Shown here: positions 44,615 through 53,259 of the stretch, in pieces | How positions within the stretch are numbered: position 1 is the stretch's first letter | Layout: the number at the start of each line of letters is the position of its first letter | DNA from: CAUPWF01 sp044425815 | GTDB lineage: Bacteria; Bacillota; Clostridia; Lachnospirales; Lachnospiraceae | Direction: 5' to 3' | DNA: 64,000 nt | NCBI GenBank assembly: GCA_044425815.1 | Contig: JAWXVA010000001.1 | Location: 71,571 to 135,570 of the forward strand | Program-made: the position numbers and the translations under genes | The notes under the pieces: generated by a model | What the model was told of the DNA's origin: nothing | The model's database searches: none | Seen by the model: the letters and a program-made list of their open reading frames with translations, nothing else

Positions 44615-45763
44615 ATGAAGTACAAATATCCACATTACTATAAAGAATTCCAATGTATAGCAAGTGCGTGTGAAGCGACATGTTGTGCAGGGTGGGAAAT
44701 TGTGATTGATGAGGAAAGTGTTGGAAAATACTTAGAAATACGAACAGATTTTGGTAATCGGTTATGTAATTCTATTGATTTTAAAGAGGGCGTATTTCAC
44801 CAAGATAACAAGAAACGATGTGCATTTTTAAATGATAATAATTTATGTGATATTTATGCTGAATTAGGTGAGGAATATTTATGCTACACTTGTGAGAGGT
44901 ATCCACGTCATATAGAAGAATTCGAAGAAGTAAATGAAGTTTCGTTGTCTATTTCTTGCCCAGAAGTTGCAAAACGAATGCTTGATATGACAGAAAAAGT
45001 CACTTTTTATGAGGAAGAGATAGATGAAGAAGTGGAAGAATTTGAAGAATTCGATTTTTTGTTCTATGAGTTGTTATATGAATTGCGGGAGTTGATATTT
45101 CGGATTTTACAAAACCGAGAAATACCAATAATGAAAAGAATGGAATGGACATCAAATTTAGCATGTGAAGTACAAAAGAAAATAGATGCATATCAGCTAT
45201 TTGAGCTAGAAGATGTGATAGAAAAACATGAAAAATTTTATCATACAAAAGGCCTGATGGAAAAAGAATTACAAGAACCGGAACAATTTGAAATAGAAAA
45301 AAAAGCACAAGATAAAAAAGCACAATATGAAAAAAATCAAGAATACTTAGAGTATCTCTATCAAGTGGAAGTGTTGCAAGAGGATTGGAGACCCAAATTA
45401 GATGCATGGAAAACGCATCTTTATGACATAACATTCGAAGAATATTGGAATCAGCGAGATAAATTCGTATCTTGTTATCAAAACAAATTGGAATATATGA
45501 AAGAACAAATAATGATATATTTTATCTATAGCTATTTTTGTGGTGCAGTGTACGATGGAGAAGTGTTATCAAAATATTTATTAGCGCATGTGTCCACGAA
45601 TATTATAGAAGAATTATGGTTTGCTCAGTATCTTGAAAAGAAAGAACCTTGTTTAGATGAGTTGTTTTATAAAGTAGTCTATCAATACGCAAGAGAGATA
45701 GAACACTCAGATCAGAACATAGAAACATTAGAAGAGTTAATTGACAGAAATAGTAATAAATGA
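44615..45763 (+). CDS. fliB: FliB-like flagellin lysine-N-methylase family protein
   Basis: A 382-aa protein with the N-terminal Cys-rich cluster of the FliB/YkgJ family: Cys14, Cys19, Cys23, Cys24 (CIASACEATCC), then Cys51, Cys69, Cys78, Cys90 and Cys93, which probably bind an iron-sulfur or zinc centre. FliB methylates lysines of flagellin in Salmonella. No flagellar gene is present in this window, so the protein methylated here, if any, is unknown. The middle (about residues 215-260) is a charged helical region. GGGGGAG lies before the ATG. The family is fairly certain; the role is not. Confidence 0.85.
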   Translation: MKYKYPHYYKEFQCIASACEATCCAGWEIVIDEESVGKYLEIRTDFGNRLCNSIDFKEGVFHQDNKKRCAFLNDNNLCDIYAELGEEYLCYTCERYPRHIEEFEEVNEVSLSISCPEVAKRMLDMTEKVTFYEEEIDEEVEEFEEFDFLFYELLYELRELIFRILQNREIPIMKRMEWTSNLACEVQKKIDAYQLFELEDVIEKHEKFYHTKGLMEKELQEPEQFEIEKKAQDKKAQYEKNQEYLEYLYQVEVLQEDWRPKLDAWKTHLYDITFEEYWNQRDKFVSCYQNKLEYMKEQIMIYFIYSYFCGAVYDGEVLSKYLLAHVSTNIIEELWFAQYLEKKEPCLDELFYKVVYQYAREIEHSDQNIETLEELIDRNSNK

Positions 45764-45807
45764 TACACTCGCTTTAGCAAATAAATACATTAAAGAGGTA
45801 AAGCGAA

Positions 45808-47442
45808 ATGCCAATTACGAATATTTTAGAACGAAACTGTCGTCTTTATGGCGAGGATATTTGTTTAGTAGAAATTAACCCACAACAGCAAGAAAATCGA
45901 CGTATTACATGGAAGGAATATGAACTGATAGAAGCAACACCGTCGACACATTATCGTAGAGAAATATCATGGAATGTGTTTGATGAAAAGGCAAATCGTT
46001 TTGCGAATTTATTGATTAGCCGTGGAATTAAAAAAGGAGATAAAGTAGCGATCCTCCTAGTGAATTCCTTAGAGTGGCTTCCGATATATTTTGGCATCTT
46101 AAAGGCAGGCGCAATCGTAGTACCATTGAATTTCCGATATTCTTCGGAAGAAATTGAATATTGTGTGAAGAAAGCAGATGTTGATATTTTGATATTTGGT
46201 TCTGAGTTTATAGGACGTGTTGAGGAAATAGCAGATGTGATTAGCAAGAATCGCCTGTTGTTCTATGTAGGTGTAAATCCACCGACTTTTGCAGAAGATT
46301 ACAATGCATTGACACTGAATTGTTCAAGTCAACCACCTAATATAACATTGGTAGATGACGAAGATGCAGCTATTTATTTTTCATCAGGTACGACGGGATT
46401 TCCAAAAGCAATTTTACATAACCATACAAGCTTGATGCATGCATGTAATACAGAACAGTCGCATCATGGACAGACGCGAGATGATATATTTTTATGCATT
46501 CCACCACTTTATCATACAGGAGCGAAGATGCATTGGTTCGGAAGCTTTTTAGCTGGGAGCAAGGGCGTTTTGTTAAAAGGAACACAACCAGAATTTATCC
46601 TAAATGCAGTTTCAAAAGAAAAATGTACGATAGTATGGCTATTAGTTCCTTGGGCACAAGATATTTTAGATGCGCTAGATAGAGGTGACGTGAAAATAGA
46701 AGACTATGAATTGAAGCAGTGGAGACTTATGCATATCGGTGCACAGCCAGTGCCACCAAGTCTAATCAAGCGCTGGATGGAATATTTTCCAAATCATCAA
46801 TATGATACCAATTATGGGTTGAGTGAATCTATTGGACCAGGTTCGGTACATTTGGGGGTAGAAAATATTCATAAGATTGGTGCAATTGGAAAAGCGGGAT
46901 ATGGTTGGAAAACTAATATCGTAGATGAGGCAGGTAACCCAGTCGAAAAAGGGGATGTAGGAGAATTAATCTTGCAAGGACCAGGTCTCATGACTTGTTA
47001 TTATAAAGATAGAAAATCTACAGATGAGGTATTAAAAGGCGGTTGGCTTTATACTGGAGATATGGCTCGTGAAGATGAAGATGGATTTATTTTCCTTGTG
47101 GATCGAAAAAAGGATGTAATTATCAGTGGTGGGGAGAACCTATACCCTGTTCAGATTGAAGATTTTTTACGCAAGCATGATAGTATCAAAGATGTTGCTG
47201 TTATCGGGCTACCTGATAAACGACTTGGAGAAATGGCTGCTGCCATTGTTGAATTAAAGCAAAACCATTTGATTACTGAGGGAGATTTGGAAAGATTCTG
47301 TCAGAAATTACCAAGATACAAAAGACCTCAGAAATTTATATTTGCAGAAGTACCACGTAATCCGACAGGAAAGATAGAAAAGCCGAAACTTCGAGATATC
47401 TATTGCGGAGAGAAGTTAGTAGAAGCACAAAACAGAGGATAA
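45808..47442 (+). CDS. Class I adenylate-forming enzyme (acyl-CoA ligase-like)
   Basis: A 544-aa AMP-forming ligase that activates a carboxylic acid, most likely to a CoA thioester. Motifs: AIYFSSGTTGFPKAILHNH (P-loop, about residues 190-208), YGLSESIG, YTGDMAREDEDGFIFLVDRKKD, and the C-terminal catalytic lysine in NPTGKIEKPKLR. The acid cannot be told. It is the last gene of the unit begun by the esterase at 41807 (gap 44 nt) and ends just before a strong hairpin. Confidence 0.92.
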   Translation: MPITNILERNCRLYGEDICLVEINPQQQENRRITWKEYELIEATPSTHYRREISWNVFDEKANRFANLLISRGIKKGDKVAILLVNSLEWLPIYFGILKAGAIVVPLNFRYSSEEIEYCVKKADVDILIFGSEFIGRVEEIADVISKNRLLFYVGVNPPTFAEDYNALTLNCSSQPPNITLVDDEDAAIYFSSGTTGFPKAILHNHTSLMHACNTEQSHHGQTRDDIFLCIPPLYHTGAKMHWFGSFLAGSKGVLLKGTQPEFILNAVSKEKCTIVWLLVPWAQDILDALDRGDVKIEDYELKQWRLMHIGAQPVPPSLIKRWMEYFPNHQYDTNYGLSESIGPGSVHLGVENIHKIGAIGKAGYGWKTNIVDEAGNPVEKGDVGELILQGPGLMTCYYKDRKSTDEVLKGGWLYTGDMAREDEDGFIFLVDRKKDVIISGGENLYPVQIEDFLRKHDSIKDVAVIGLPDKRLGEMAAAIVELKQNHLITEGDLERFCQKLPRYKRPQKFIFAEVPRNPTGKIEKPKLRDIYCGEKLVEAQNRG

Positions 47443-47464
47443 CAATTAGAATTATATTTATAAA

Positions 47465-47518
47465 AAGCCTATCTCTCACTTTGACGAGTATATCAAAGTA
47501 GGAGTTAGGCTTGTGTTT
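47465..47518. terminator. Terminator between the acyl-CoA ligase gene and pyrI
   Basis: AAGCCTA (47465-47471) pairs with TAGGCTT (47506-47512) and ACTTTGA (47478-47484) with TCAAAGT (47493-47499); TGTGTTTTT follows. It lies between converging genes and may serve both strands. Confidence 0.8.
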
Positions 47519-47533
47519 TTATAGCACGAAGTA

Positions 47534-47977
47534 TTATTGTTTTTTATTCCATTTCTCTTCACAATATTTACAGCGATAAGTCTCAGTATCCTTATCGGTA
47601 AGATTGAATACATGATCTAACTCTGTTTCTATGGAAGTGATGCATCTTGGGTTTTTGCACTTGATAACATTTACAATTTGAGATGGAAGATAAAGTTTCT
47701 TCTTAGCGACGATTTCTTCTCCTTTGATAATGTTAACTGTAATATTATGGTCGATAAACCCTAAAATATCCAAATCTACAAAGTCTATAGGACATTCGAT
47801 TTTAATAATGTCTTTCTTGCCGATTTTGCTACTTTTCGCATTTTTTATGATAGCAACGCAACAATCCAATTTGTCGAGATTTAGATGTTTATAAATCTCC
47901 ATACTTTTTCCAGCTTGGATGTGATCCAATACAAATCCTTCTGAAATACTACCTACGTTTAATGTATGATTTACCAT
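47534..47977 (-). CDS. pyrI: Aspartate carbamoyltransferase regulatory subunit
   Basis: Zinc-containing regulatory chain that binds nucleotides and modulates PyrB. The 147-aa protein has the N-terminal allosteric domain (KIGKKDIIKIECPID) and the C-terminal zinc site with four cysteines, CKNPRC and CKYC. It starts 27 nt after pyrB. Presence of PyrI indicates a class B type holoenzyme with allosteric control, as in Enterobacteria and some Clostridia but not in Bacillus. Confidence 0.96.
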   Translation of the reverse strand: MVNHTLNVGSISEGFVLDHIQAGKSMEIYKHLNLDKLDCCVAIIKNAKSSKIGKKDIIKIECPIDFVDLDILGFIDHNITVNIIKGEEIVAKKKLYLPSQIVNVIKCKNPRCITSIETELDHVFNLTDKDTETYRCKYCEEKWNKKQ

Positions 47978-48004
47978 ATATGACTCCTTTCTATGGTTGA
48001 ATGA

Positions 48005-48925
48005 TTAAGAAACTTTGATATTGAGTAGCGTAAGAATGAGAGCCATACGAACATATACGCCGTATTGTACTTGTTTGAAGTAAACCGCTCTAGGATCTTT
48101 GTCGATTTCGGTACTGATTTCATTCACACGTGGCAATGGATGTAATACAAGCATATCCTCTTTGGCTAATTCCATTTTCTTGGAATCTAGAATGTAAAAA
48201 TCTTTCATTCTTACATAATCTTCTTCGTTGAAGAAACGCTCTTTTTGCACACGGGTCATGTATAGTAAATCAAGGGATGGCATCGCATCTTCTAATCGTA
48301 CAACTTCTTCGTAAGGAATAGAATGTTTGTCCAACACATCTTGGCGCATGTAACTTGGTAGGCGTAATTCTTCTGGAGAAATTAGCACGAATTTAATATT
48401 ACTATAGCGAGAAAGTGCATGGATGAGTGAATGAACAGTTCGTCCAAATTTCAAGTCTCCACATAGTCCTATTGTAAGATTATCAAGGTGTCCTTTTTCG
48501 GTGCGGATAGTTAATAGGTCAGTTAAGGTTTGGGTTGGATGTTGATGTCCACCATCGCCAGCATTGATAATAGGGATAGAAGAGTACTCGCAAGCAACCA
48601 TTGGCGCACCTTCTTTTGGATGGCGCATAGCAACGATGTTGGCATAACAAGAAACAGTTCGAATGGTATCTGCTACAGTTTCCCCTTTACTAGCAGAGCT
48701 AGAGTCAGCATTGGAAAATCCCATGATGTTACCACCGAGGTTGAGCATTGCTGCTTCATGACTCAAGCGGGTTCTTGTGCTTGGCTCGTAGAAGAGTGTA
48801 GCAAGGGTTTTTCCAGCACACGCTTGCGCATATTTGCTAGGACAGTGTTCAATATCGTTAGCTAAATCTAATATAGCAGTTATTTCTTCGATTGTTAAAT
48901 CTAAAGGACTCATTAAATGTTTCAT
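48005..48925 (-). CDS. pyrB: Aspartate carbamoyltransferase catalytic subunit
   Basis: Makes carbamoyl-aspartate, the first committed step of pyrimidine synthesis. The 306-aa protein has the carbamoyl-phosphate binding FYEPSTRTRLSHEAA, the mobile loop SSASKGETVADTIR, the aspartate site in GDGGHQHPTQTLTD and the HPLPRVNEI loop. AAGGAAG lies 9 nt before the ATG. No PyrR-type attenuator is visible, as the gap to the upstream nitroreductase is only 20 nt, so pyrBI is probably read from the nitroreductase promoter. Confidence 0.97.
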   Translation of the reverse strand: MKHLMSPLDLTIEEITAILDLANDIEHCPSKYAQACAGKTLATLFYEPSTRTRLSHEAAMLNLGGNIMGFSNADSSSASKGETVADTIRTVSCYANIVAMRHPKEGAPMVACEYSSIPIINAGDGGHQHPTQTLTDLLTIRTEKGHLDNLTIGLCGDLKFGRTVHSLIHALSRYSNIKFVLISPEELRLPSYMRQDVLDKHSIPYEEVVRLEDAMPSLDLLYMTRVQKERFFNEEDYVRMKDFYILDSKKMELAKEDMLVLHPLPRVNEISTEIDKDPRAVYFKQVQYGVYVRMALILTLLNIKVS

Positions 48926-48945
48926 AAGTGCACTTCCTTTCAGGT

Positions 48946-49482
48946 CTATTTGTATGTTAATAATGTCTCGACGGGTTTTCTCTTAGGGGCTTCAGGAGCA
49001 ATGTCAGGGTAGCCAATTGCTACGAGACACATCAAAGTCTGTTCTGCAGGAATATCTAATAATTCTGTGATTTTTTCTTCATCAAATAATCCAAGTATTA
49101 CAGTTCCAAGACCAGCTTCATGAGCTGCAAGGGAAAATGTCTGTGTAGCAACTCCTGCATCAAACATTTGCCAACAATCTTCTTTAGGCGTAGAAAAAGA
49201 GCCATCTCGCTCATAACCACAACGCTCTTTAATATAAGTGATTGCCATCAGTACTGGGACTTGACGAATGGTGTTAGCGTTAAATTCATTGGTATAATTA
49301 GCAGCGATTGTCTCTATCAAATCAGAGTCTTCAATTGCGATATATCGAGTAATCTGTGTATTCTTCCAAGATGGTGCATAAGAAGCAGTGAAAATAATAT
49401 CTTCTAGAATAGCATGGTCAATAGGGTCTTTCTTGAATTTGCGAATACTACGTCGTGTTTTGATACCTTCTTTTAATTCCAT
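48946..49482 (-). CDS. Nitroreductase family protein
   Basis: A 178-aa FMN-dependent nitroreductase-like oxidoreductase. The start at 49482 (MELKEGIKTRRSIRKF) follows AGGAGG by 6 nt and is preferred to the ATG at 49509. The FMN-binding RRSIRKF near the N-terminus, YAPSWKNTQITRYIAIED and the C-terminal AHEAGLGTVILGLF and AIGYPD are typical. The substrate is unknown. It is the first gene of an apparent operon with pyrB and pyrI; a link to dihydroorotate oxidation or redox balance would be speculation. Confidence 0.88.
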   Translation of the reverse strand: MELKEGIKTRRSIRKFKKDPIDHAILEDIIFTASYAPSWKNTQITRYIAIEDSDLIETIAANYTNEFNANTIRQVPVLMAITYIKERCGYERDGSFSTPKEDCWQMFDAGVATQTFSLAAHEAGLGTVILGLFDEEKITELLDIPAEQTLMCLVAIGYPDIAPEAPKRKPVETLLTYK

Positions 49483-49511
49483 AATAATCCTCCTTTTATT
49501 ACGTTTCACTT

Positions 49512-49540
49512 ATTATAAAGCATAACAAAAATATTTACAA
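49512..49540 (-). promoter_or_regulatory. Promoter of the nitroreductase-pyrBI operon
   Basis: On the minus strand TTGTAA (49540-49535) and TATAAT (49517-49512) are separated by 17 nt, 29 nt before the start codon at 49482. Confidence 0.75.
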
Positions 49541-49624
49541 TAACAGAGGTTATGTTTTTCAGTGGAAATTTTATTGTATTCGTATTATAATGATTCAATA
49601 GTTTGCATAAAAGGAGAAAATACT

Positions 49625-50752
49625 GTGGCATTAGAAGACATGAGAGAACGCATCGATTGTATCGATAAACAAATAGTAGCATTATATGAAGAGCGCATGA
49701 AGATTTCAGAAGAGGTGGGGCGTTATAAGCTAGAGACGGGGAAGAAGGTATTTGATAAGGAGCGAGAAAACGAGAAACTTGCATCAGTAGAATTACTTGC
49801 AAGCTCAGGACTGAATAAAGTGGGGATAAGAGAATTATACGAGCATATTATGTCTGTGAGCCGAAAATTACAATATAGATTATTGGCAGAGCACCATGCA
49901 ATAGAACAATCAACATTTACTCAAATAGAGGCATTAGAATCAAAAAATGCAAAGGTGGTATTTCAAGGTGTGGAAGGTGCGTATAGCCAAATGGCATTAC
50001 ATAAATATTTTGGAGAAGATATTAAAACGATATCGGTAGAAACCTTTAAAGATGCGATGAAATCTATCGAAGAAGGACAAGCAGATTATGCAGTGCTTCC
50101 GATTGAAAATTCATCAGCAGGTCCAGTGACACAAGTGTATGATTTACTTGTGAATTTTGAAAATTATATTGTGGGAGAAATATCATTACCGATAGAACAT
50201 ACGTTAGCGGTTTTGCCAGGCACCAAGCTATCGGATATAGTACGAGTATATTCACATCCACAAGCATTGATGCAAAGTGAGAAGTTTTTAGATGCCCATC
50301 GTAAAATGGAACAAATAAGTGTAGCGAATACAGCGGTTGCAGCACAGCAGGTTTTAGCCGATGCAGATAAAACACAAGCAGCAATTTGTAGCGCAGGAGC
50401 AGCAAAATTGTATGGGTTGGAGATATTAGAAAACAAGACAAATCACAATGATAATAATACGACAAGATTTATAGTTATTACAAATAGGAAGGTCTTTGTG
50501 GAAGGCGCTAATAAAATTAGTATTTGTTTTGAAATTCCGCATGAAAGCGGTTCGTTATACCGTTTGTTGTCGAACTTCATTTATAATGATTTGAATATGA
50601 CCAAGATAGAATCCCGACCAATTGAAGGAAGAACATGGGAGTATCGATTTTTTATAGATTTTGAAGGTGATATGGAAAGTGCATCAGTAAAAAATGCATT
50701 GATAGGAGTGCAAGAAGAAGCGAAAAATCTACAGATTTTAGGGAATTATTAG
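49625..50752 (+). CDS. pheA: Bifunctional chorismate mutase/prephenate dehydratase
   Basis: Converts chorismate to prephenate and on to phenylpyruvate for phenylalanine synthesis. The GTG at 49625 has AAGGAG 8 nt upstream and gives the normal N-terminus (MALEDMRERIDCIDKQIVAL). Domains: chorismate mutase about residues 1-90 (IDKQIVALYEERMKISEEVGRYK), prephenate dehydratase about 105-280 (FQGVEGAYSQMAL, PIENSSAGPV, TTRFIVI) and an ACT regulatory domain to the end (ESRPIEGRTWEYRFFIDFEG), which would bind phenylalanine for feedback control. A TATAAT at 49586-49591 may be its -10. Confidence 0.95.
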   Translation: MALEDMRERIDCIDKQIVALYEERMKISEEVGRYKLETGKKVFDKERENEKLASVELLASSGLNKVGIRELYEHIMSVSRKLQYRLLAEHHAIEQSTFTQIEALESKNAKVVFQGVEGAYSQMALHKYFGEDIKTISVETFKDAMKSIEEGQADYAVLPIENSSAGPVTQVYDLLVNFENYIVGEISLPIEHTLAVLPGTKLSDIVRVYSHPQALMQSEKFLDAHRKMEQISVANTAVAAQQVLADADKTQAAICSAGAAKLYGLEILENKTNHNDNNTTRFIVITNRKVFVEGANKISICFEIPHESGSLYRLLSNFIYNDLNMTKIESRPIEGRTWEYRFFIDFEGDMESASVKNALIGVQEEAKNLQILGNY

Positions 50753-50812
50753 AGTGAATATAGGAATGAAGAGCGAGTGTTACTAGGAGATACTCGCAAA
50801 GGGGAGGCGAAA

Positions 50813-52105
50813 ATGAGACTACAGGAATTGATGATATATAGGGAATTATTGGAAGAACCCATTTTGCGTGACATGCATTTTCTAATGGAAAATGTAGAAA
50901 ATTCGTATTACAACAAAGAGGACATGAAGGCATTATTATTTGATTGCATAAATGGGATTTTAGAGATAGCAGATGGACATGGATTCGAAGGAAATTTATG
51001 GCATGTATATTTGACCTATTTGCTAGCGAACAATGAAAATGCATATAGCAAAGCGTGCGAAATCAAGGGAGCAGTTGAGGGAAGTATTAGCAAGGCAGCA
51101 TTACATGATTTTCAAATTATGAAAGAATACTTTGATTATGATGTGAGAATACTTGAAAAATCCCTTGAAGTTTCAGGGGTTTCACTGTTGTATCAGTACG
51201 AAACAGTGGAACATACTAAAAAATTATTTAACAAAAGAATACGAAATCGTATCTGTGGTCTAGCAAAAGAATTGGAACAAGCGAATTCTTCAGATGTATT
51301 CCAAGGTACAGTAGCGATGTTTTATAAAGATTTCGGAGTAGGAAAACTAGGTCTACACAAGGCGTTTCGAGTAGGTGTGGCAAATGGTGAAACGGAGATT
51401 GTACCAATTACGAATATAGCACATGTGCATTTAGATGACTTGGTAGGATACGAGATTCCAAAGAAGAAATTGATTGATAATACAAAAGCATTTGTGGAGG
51501 GAAGAAAAGCGAACAATTGCTTGCTTTTTGGTGATGCAGGTACTGGAAAGTCTACTTGTGTGAAGGCGATTTTGAATCAATATTATGATCAAGGGCTACG
51601 TATGATAGAAGTGTATAAGCACCAATTTCAAAACTTAAACGATGTCATTGCACAGATTAAGAATAGAAATTACAAATTCATCATTTATATGGATGATTTA
51701 TCGTTTGAAGAGTTTGAAATAGAATATAAATATTTGAAGGCAGTTATCGAAGGTGGATTAGAGAAGAAACCAGAAAATGTATTGATCTATGCAACTTCGA
51801 ATCGCAGACATTTAGTACGAGAAGAATTTGCGGATAAGCAAGGTCGTAGGGATGACTTACATGCATCAGATACAGTACAGGAAAAATTGTCTTTGGCAGC
51901 TAGATTTGGTGAATCCATTTTCTTTAATGGACCAAGTAAGAAAGAATTTCAAGAAATCGTGAAAGTTCTGGCAGAAAAAAATGGCATTCAGATGGATGAG
52001 GCAGAATTATTCTTGGAATCTAATAAATGGGAGATGAGTCATGGTGGCAAATCAGGGAGAACGGCACAACAATTCATAGATCACTTGCTAGGTATTAGTG
52101 AATAG
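50813..52105 (+). CDS. DUF815 family AAA ATPase
   Basis: A 430-aa P-loop ATPase of the DUF815 family, widespread and of unknown function. The start at 50813 follows GGGGAGG by 6 nt; the earlier GTG at 50777 has no such site. The N-terminal 200 residues are helical without a known motif. The ATPase part has GYEIPKKKLIDNTKAFVEG, Walker A GDAGTGKST (about residue 243), Walker B FIIYMDDLSFE, a sensor region ATSNRRHLVREEF and an arginine-rich C-terminus (GGKSGRTAQQF). No clear nuclease or transport domain accompanies it. Confidence 0.9.
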   Translation: MRLQELMIYRELLEEPILRDMHFLMENVENSYYNKEDMKALLFDCINGILEIADGHGFEGNLWHVYLTYLLANNENAYSKACEIKGAVEGSISKAALHDFQIMKEYFDYDVRILEKSLEVSGVSLLYQYETVEHTKKLFNKRIRNRICGLAKELEQANSSDVFQGTVAMFYKDFGVGKLGLHKAFRVGVANGETEIVPITNIAHVHLDDLVGYEIPKKKLIDNTKAFVEGRKANNCLLFGDAGTGKSTCVKAILNQYYDQGLRMIEVYKHQFQNLNDVIAQIKNRNYKFIIYMDDLSFEEFEIEYKYLKAVIEGGLEKKPENVLIYATSNRRHLVREEFADKQGRRDDLHASDTVQEKLSLAARFGESIFFNGPSKKEFQEIVKVLAEKNGIQMDEAELFLESNKWEMSHGGKSGRTAQQFIDHLLGISE

Positions 52106-52138
52106 AATTTATGACTCAATAGATAGTTAAATAAAGAG

Positions 52139-52184
52139 TGTATGAAATAGAGAGGAATAAGCATCTATTTCATACACTTTTTTT
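52139..52184 (+). terminator. Intrinsic terminator after the DUF815 gene
   Basis: GTGTATGAAATAGA (52139-52152) pairs perfectly with TCTATTTCATACAC (52164-52177), followed by seven T. It is the left border of the ABC/PASTA/serpin cluster. Confidence 0.95.
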
Positions 52185-52240
52185 ATGCGCTTTTTAGTGC
52201 GAGTTTATAATTAGGTTCAAAATCTTAAATTTATCAAATG

Positions 52241-52282
52241 TGATGGAAATGTGATGGAAGTGTGAGCAGTATGTGATATAAT
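52241..52282 (+). promoter_or_regulatory. Phased direct repeats and -10 before the ABC operon
   Basis: TGATGGAAATG (52241-52251) and TGATGGAAGTG (52252-52262) are 11-nt tandem repeats, continued weakly by TGAGCAGTATG, and TATAAT follows at 52277-52282. There is no good -35 hexamer: its expected place (52254-52259) is taken by the second repeat. This is how an activator-dependent promoter would look. Confidence 0.5.
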
Positions 52283-52325
52283 GTTTGTTAACTTGTGAAA
52301 GTCAGACAGGAGAAAGGAGTAATAT

Positions 52326-53246
52326 ATGGAATTATTAAAATTAGAAAACGTAACGAAAAAAATTAAACAGAAAACGATTGTAGACAATGTGAATTTAACG
52401 ATCAATAGTGGTGAAATTGTTGGCTTTTTGGGACCGAATGGTGCAGGAAAAACCACTACGATTAAAATGATTATGGGATTGTTCTCTATTACAGAAGGAA
52501 ATATCAGTATCTGTGGTCATGATGTGAGGACAGATTTTGAAAATGCGATGAGGAATGTAGGTGCTATTGTAGAAAATCCTGACCTATACAAAAGATTAAG
52601 TGGGAGACAAAACTTAGAATATTTTGCGAATTTCCATGGGAAAGAAGCTGTAGATAATATTGATTCGGTGGTAGAACTAGTGAAGATGAAAGAGCGTATT
52701 GATGATAAAGTAAAGAATTATTCATTAGGAATGCGCCAAAGAGTTGGACTAGCACAAGCGATTCTACATATGCCATCATTACTCGTATTAGATGAGCCAA
52801 CGAATGGATTGGACCCAATAGGAATTAAAGAAATGCGTGATTTATTAAAACATTTAGCGGAAAAATCAGATGCAGGTATCTTTATCTCGAGTCATTTACT
52901 TTCAGAGATGGAGCTGATTTGTGACAGAATCTATATTATTGATAATGGTGTGATTATTGGTGAGAAAACAATAGGTGTAGATGAGAGTGAAGAAGTAGAG
53001 GTTTATCAATATACATTTTTAACAAGTGATGACATAGCAGTATATAATCGATTCAAAGCAATGAACACAAATTGCGAGAAACTCGCGGAAGGCGTGAATC
53101 TTGTAATGCGCAATGATAAAATGCCAGGAATTATTAAAGATTTAGTAGAACAAGGCATTCTGATATACGCAGTTAACAGACAACATCGATCATTGGAACA
53201 AGACTTTATTTCCATGACAGTAGGATCGAAAGAGCAGATATCGTAG
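52326..53246 (+). CDS. ABC transporter ATP-binding protein
   Basis: A 306-aa ATPase of the bacitracin/lantibiotic-type ABC-2 exporter class. Walker A GPNGAGKTT (residues 35-43), signature motif SLGMRQRVG, Walker B LLVLDEPTNGLDPIG and the switch histidine ISSHLL are intact. A C-terminal extension of about 80 residues follows the core, usual for this class. AGAAAGGAG lies before the ATG. The permease gene starts 13 nt later. The exported compound is unknown. Confidence 0.93.
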   Translation: MELLKLENVTKKIKQKTIVDNVNLTINSGEIVGFLGPNGAGKTTTIKMIMGLFSITEGNISICGHDVRTDFENAMRNVGAIVENPDLYKRLSGRQNLEYFANFHGKEAVDNIDSVVELVKMKERIDDKVKNYSLGMRQRVGLAQAILHMPSLLVLDEPTNGLDPIGIKEMRDLLKHLAEKSDAGIFISSHLLSEMELICDRIYIIDNGVIIGEKTIGVDESEEVEVYQYTFLTSDDIAVYNRFKAMNTNCEKLAEGVNLVMRNDKMPGIIKDLVEQGILIYAVNRQHRSLEQDFISMTVGSKEQIS

Positions 53247-53259
53247 GGAGGGAAATAAA

